Assembly: GCA_900770535.1 (NCBI GenBank)
Contig: CAAHDV010000145.1
Location: forward strand, 1-13,242
Direction of reading: 5' to 3'
DNA length: 13,242 nt
Origin: Lachnospiraceae bacterium
GTDB lineage: Bacteria > Bacillota > Clostridia > Lachnospirales > Lachnospiraceae
The position numbers were made by a program, and so were the translations under genes. The notes below the pieces were generated by a model. It saw only the letters and a list, made by a program, of their open reading frames with translations. It had not been told where the DNA came from and ran no database searches. How positions within the stretch are numbered: position 1 is the first letter of the stretch; each line of letters begins with the position of its first letter. Positions 12,880-13,242 of this stretch are shown here, in pieces.

Positions 12880-13239
12880 TCACTGTAACGCTTTCTCTCC
12901 TTTCATTTCCCGGCCAAACAGCCGGTTTAAAATCTGATCCAACAGCATGGTATACACTGCCGCTCCCACATTGGTTCCGATTCTAAGCGCAATCGCTCCG
13001 ATCAGTCCAAATGCCCCGGACGCAATATAGAGCGCACCGAAGGTATTAAATACAGTCTGCCATGCATAACCGGCAGAATAACCAACACCGATTCCGCCTA
13101 AAATTCCCAGATATGGATGCAGGAACTCCGGCAACAGAAAATACAGTGCTGCAAAGACTGTACAGCCCAGAATATTGTACAAACCTCGGGTTTTCGCTCT
13201 CGGCTCCATGTCTCCGGAAAATGGCAGGCACACGGACAT
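12880..13239 (-). CDS. Membrane protein of unknown function, possibly 5'-truncated by the window
   Basis: I do not recognise this family. The readable 119 residues contain a short hydrophilic start, three hydrophobic segments (about 23-40, 42-60 and 66-86) and a final amphipathic helix NVGAAVYTMLLDQILNRLFG followed by a basic tail. Gly- and Ala-rich packing motifs (LGGIGVGYSAGYA) suggest close helix contacts. The ATG at 13239 is two codons from the window edge and the frame remains open there, so the true start may be further right. An internal ATG at 13209 has GGAG only 2-3 nt upstream, which is too close. The downstream 57-residue gene follows after 37 nt. Confidence 0.6.
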   Translation of the reverse strand: MSVCLPFSGDMEPRAKTRGLYNILGCTVFAALYFLLPEFLHPYLGILGGIGVGYSAGYAWQTVFNTFGALYIASGAFGLIGAIALRIGTNVGAAVYTMLLDQILNRLFGREMKGEKALQ

Positions 13240-13242
13240 GCA

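Noticed and set aside
12859..12889. Inverted repeat GTTAC...GTAAC with inner CACA/TGTG near the membrane protein stop
   Set aside because: Arms are short and out of register, and it overlaps the end of a coding region; likely chance.

Overview
The window looks like chromosomal DNA of a spore-forming anaerobic Firmicute, most likely Clostridia of the Lachnospiraceae type. The reasons are strong AGGAGG-type ribosome binding sites, genes for SpoIIID and a SipL-like SPOCS/LysM spore-coat protein, an oxygen-sensitive Fe-S cysteine desulfidase, a molybdopterin oxidoreductase, and roughly 50% GC genes separated by AT-rich gaps. No rRNA, tRNA, CRISPR array, phage or IS element was seen. The genus is inference.

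Layout, left to right. (1) 1-1917, minus: the N-terminal 263 residues of a DMSO-reductase-family molybdopterin oxidoreductase, whose start lies inside the end of an upstream GAF-GGDEF diguanylate cyclase gene. (2) 2032-4445: a strong terminator, then L-cysteine desulfidase (cyuA, minus) divergent from a LysR regulator (plus), with a dyad operator candidate between them. (3) 4446-5129, minus: an orphan HicB-like gene with a near-consensus promoter and a TSCPD-domain protein, separated by a long perfect hairpin. (4) 5275-6120, minus: an RluA-family pseudouridine synthase gene with an Arg-rich insertion, an internal direct repeat and a dense cluster of DnaA-box-like 9-mers. (5) 6186-6929, plus: a hemolysin III family membrane protein (trhA), convergent with a small GIY-YIG protein at 6950-7228. 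(6) 7435-10351, minus: the SipL-like coat protein, serine acetyltransferase (cysE) and a PrcB-domain lipoprotein. (7) 10349-12268: a D-2-hydroxyacid dehydrogenase (minus) and a histidine phosphatase (plus), divergent from a shared promoter region. (8) 12319-13242, minus: spoIIID, a 57-residue protein too short for most ORF callers, and a membrane protein at the window edge.

The most interesting signals are regulatory or structural rather than a new gene cassette. Upstream of spoIIID, a 17-bp perfect hairpin that looks like the terminator of the preceding gene also carries a sigma-E-like promoter and the spoIIID ribosome binding site. A second sigma-E-like promoter with the same 14-nt spacer precedes the SipL-like gene, so the two sporulation genes probably share mother-cell timing. 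The pseudouridine synthase gene holds eight exact or one-mismatch DnaA boxes within 233 bp. The window also contains both cysteine synthesis (cysE) and cysteine breakdown (cyuA), in separate transcription units.

All family assignments were made by reading motifs; no database search was run. No gap without a gene exceeds 300 bases. The longest are 5060-5274, 11315-11523, 7229-7434 and 3376-3560, and their contents are described below.
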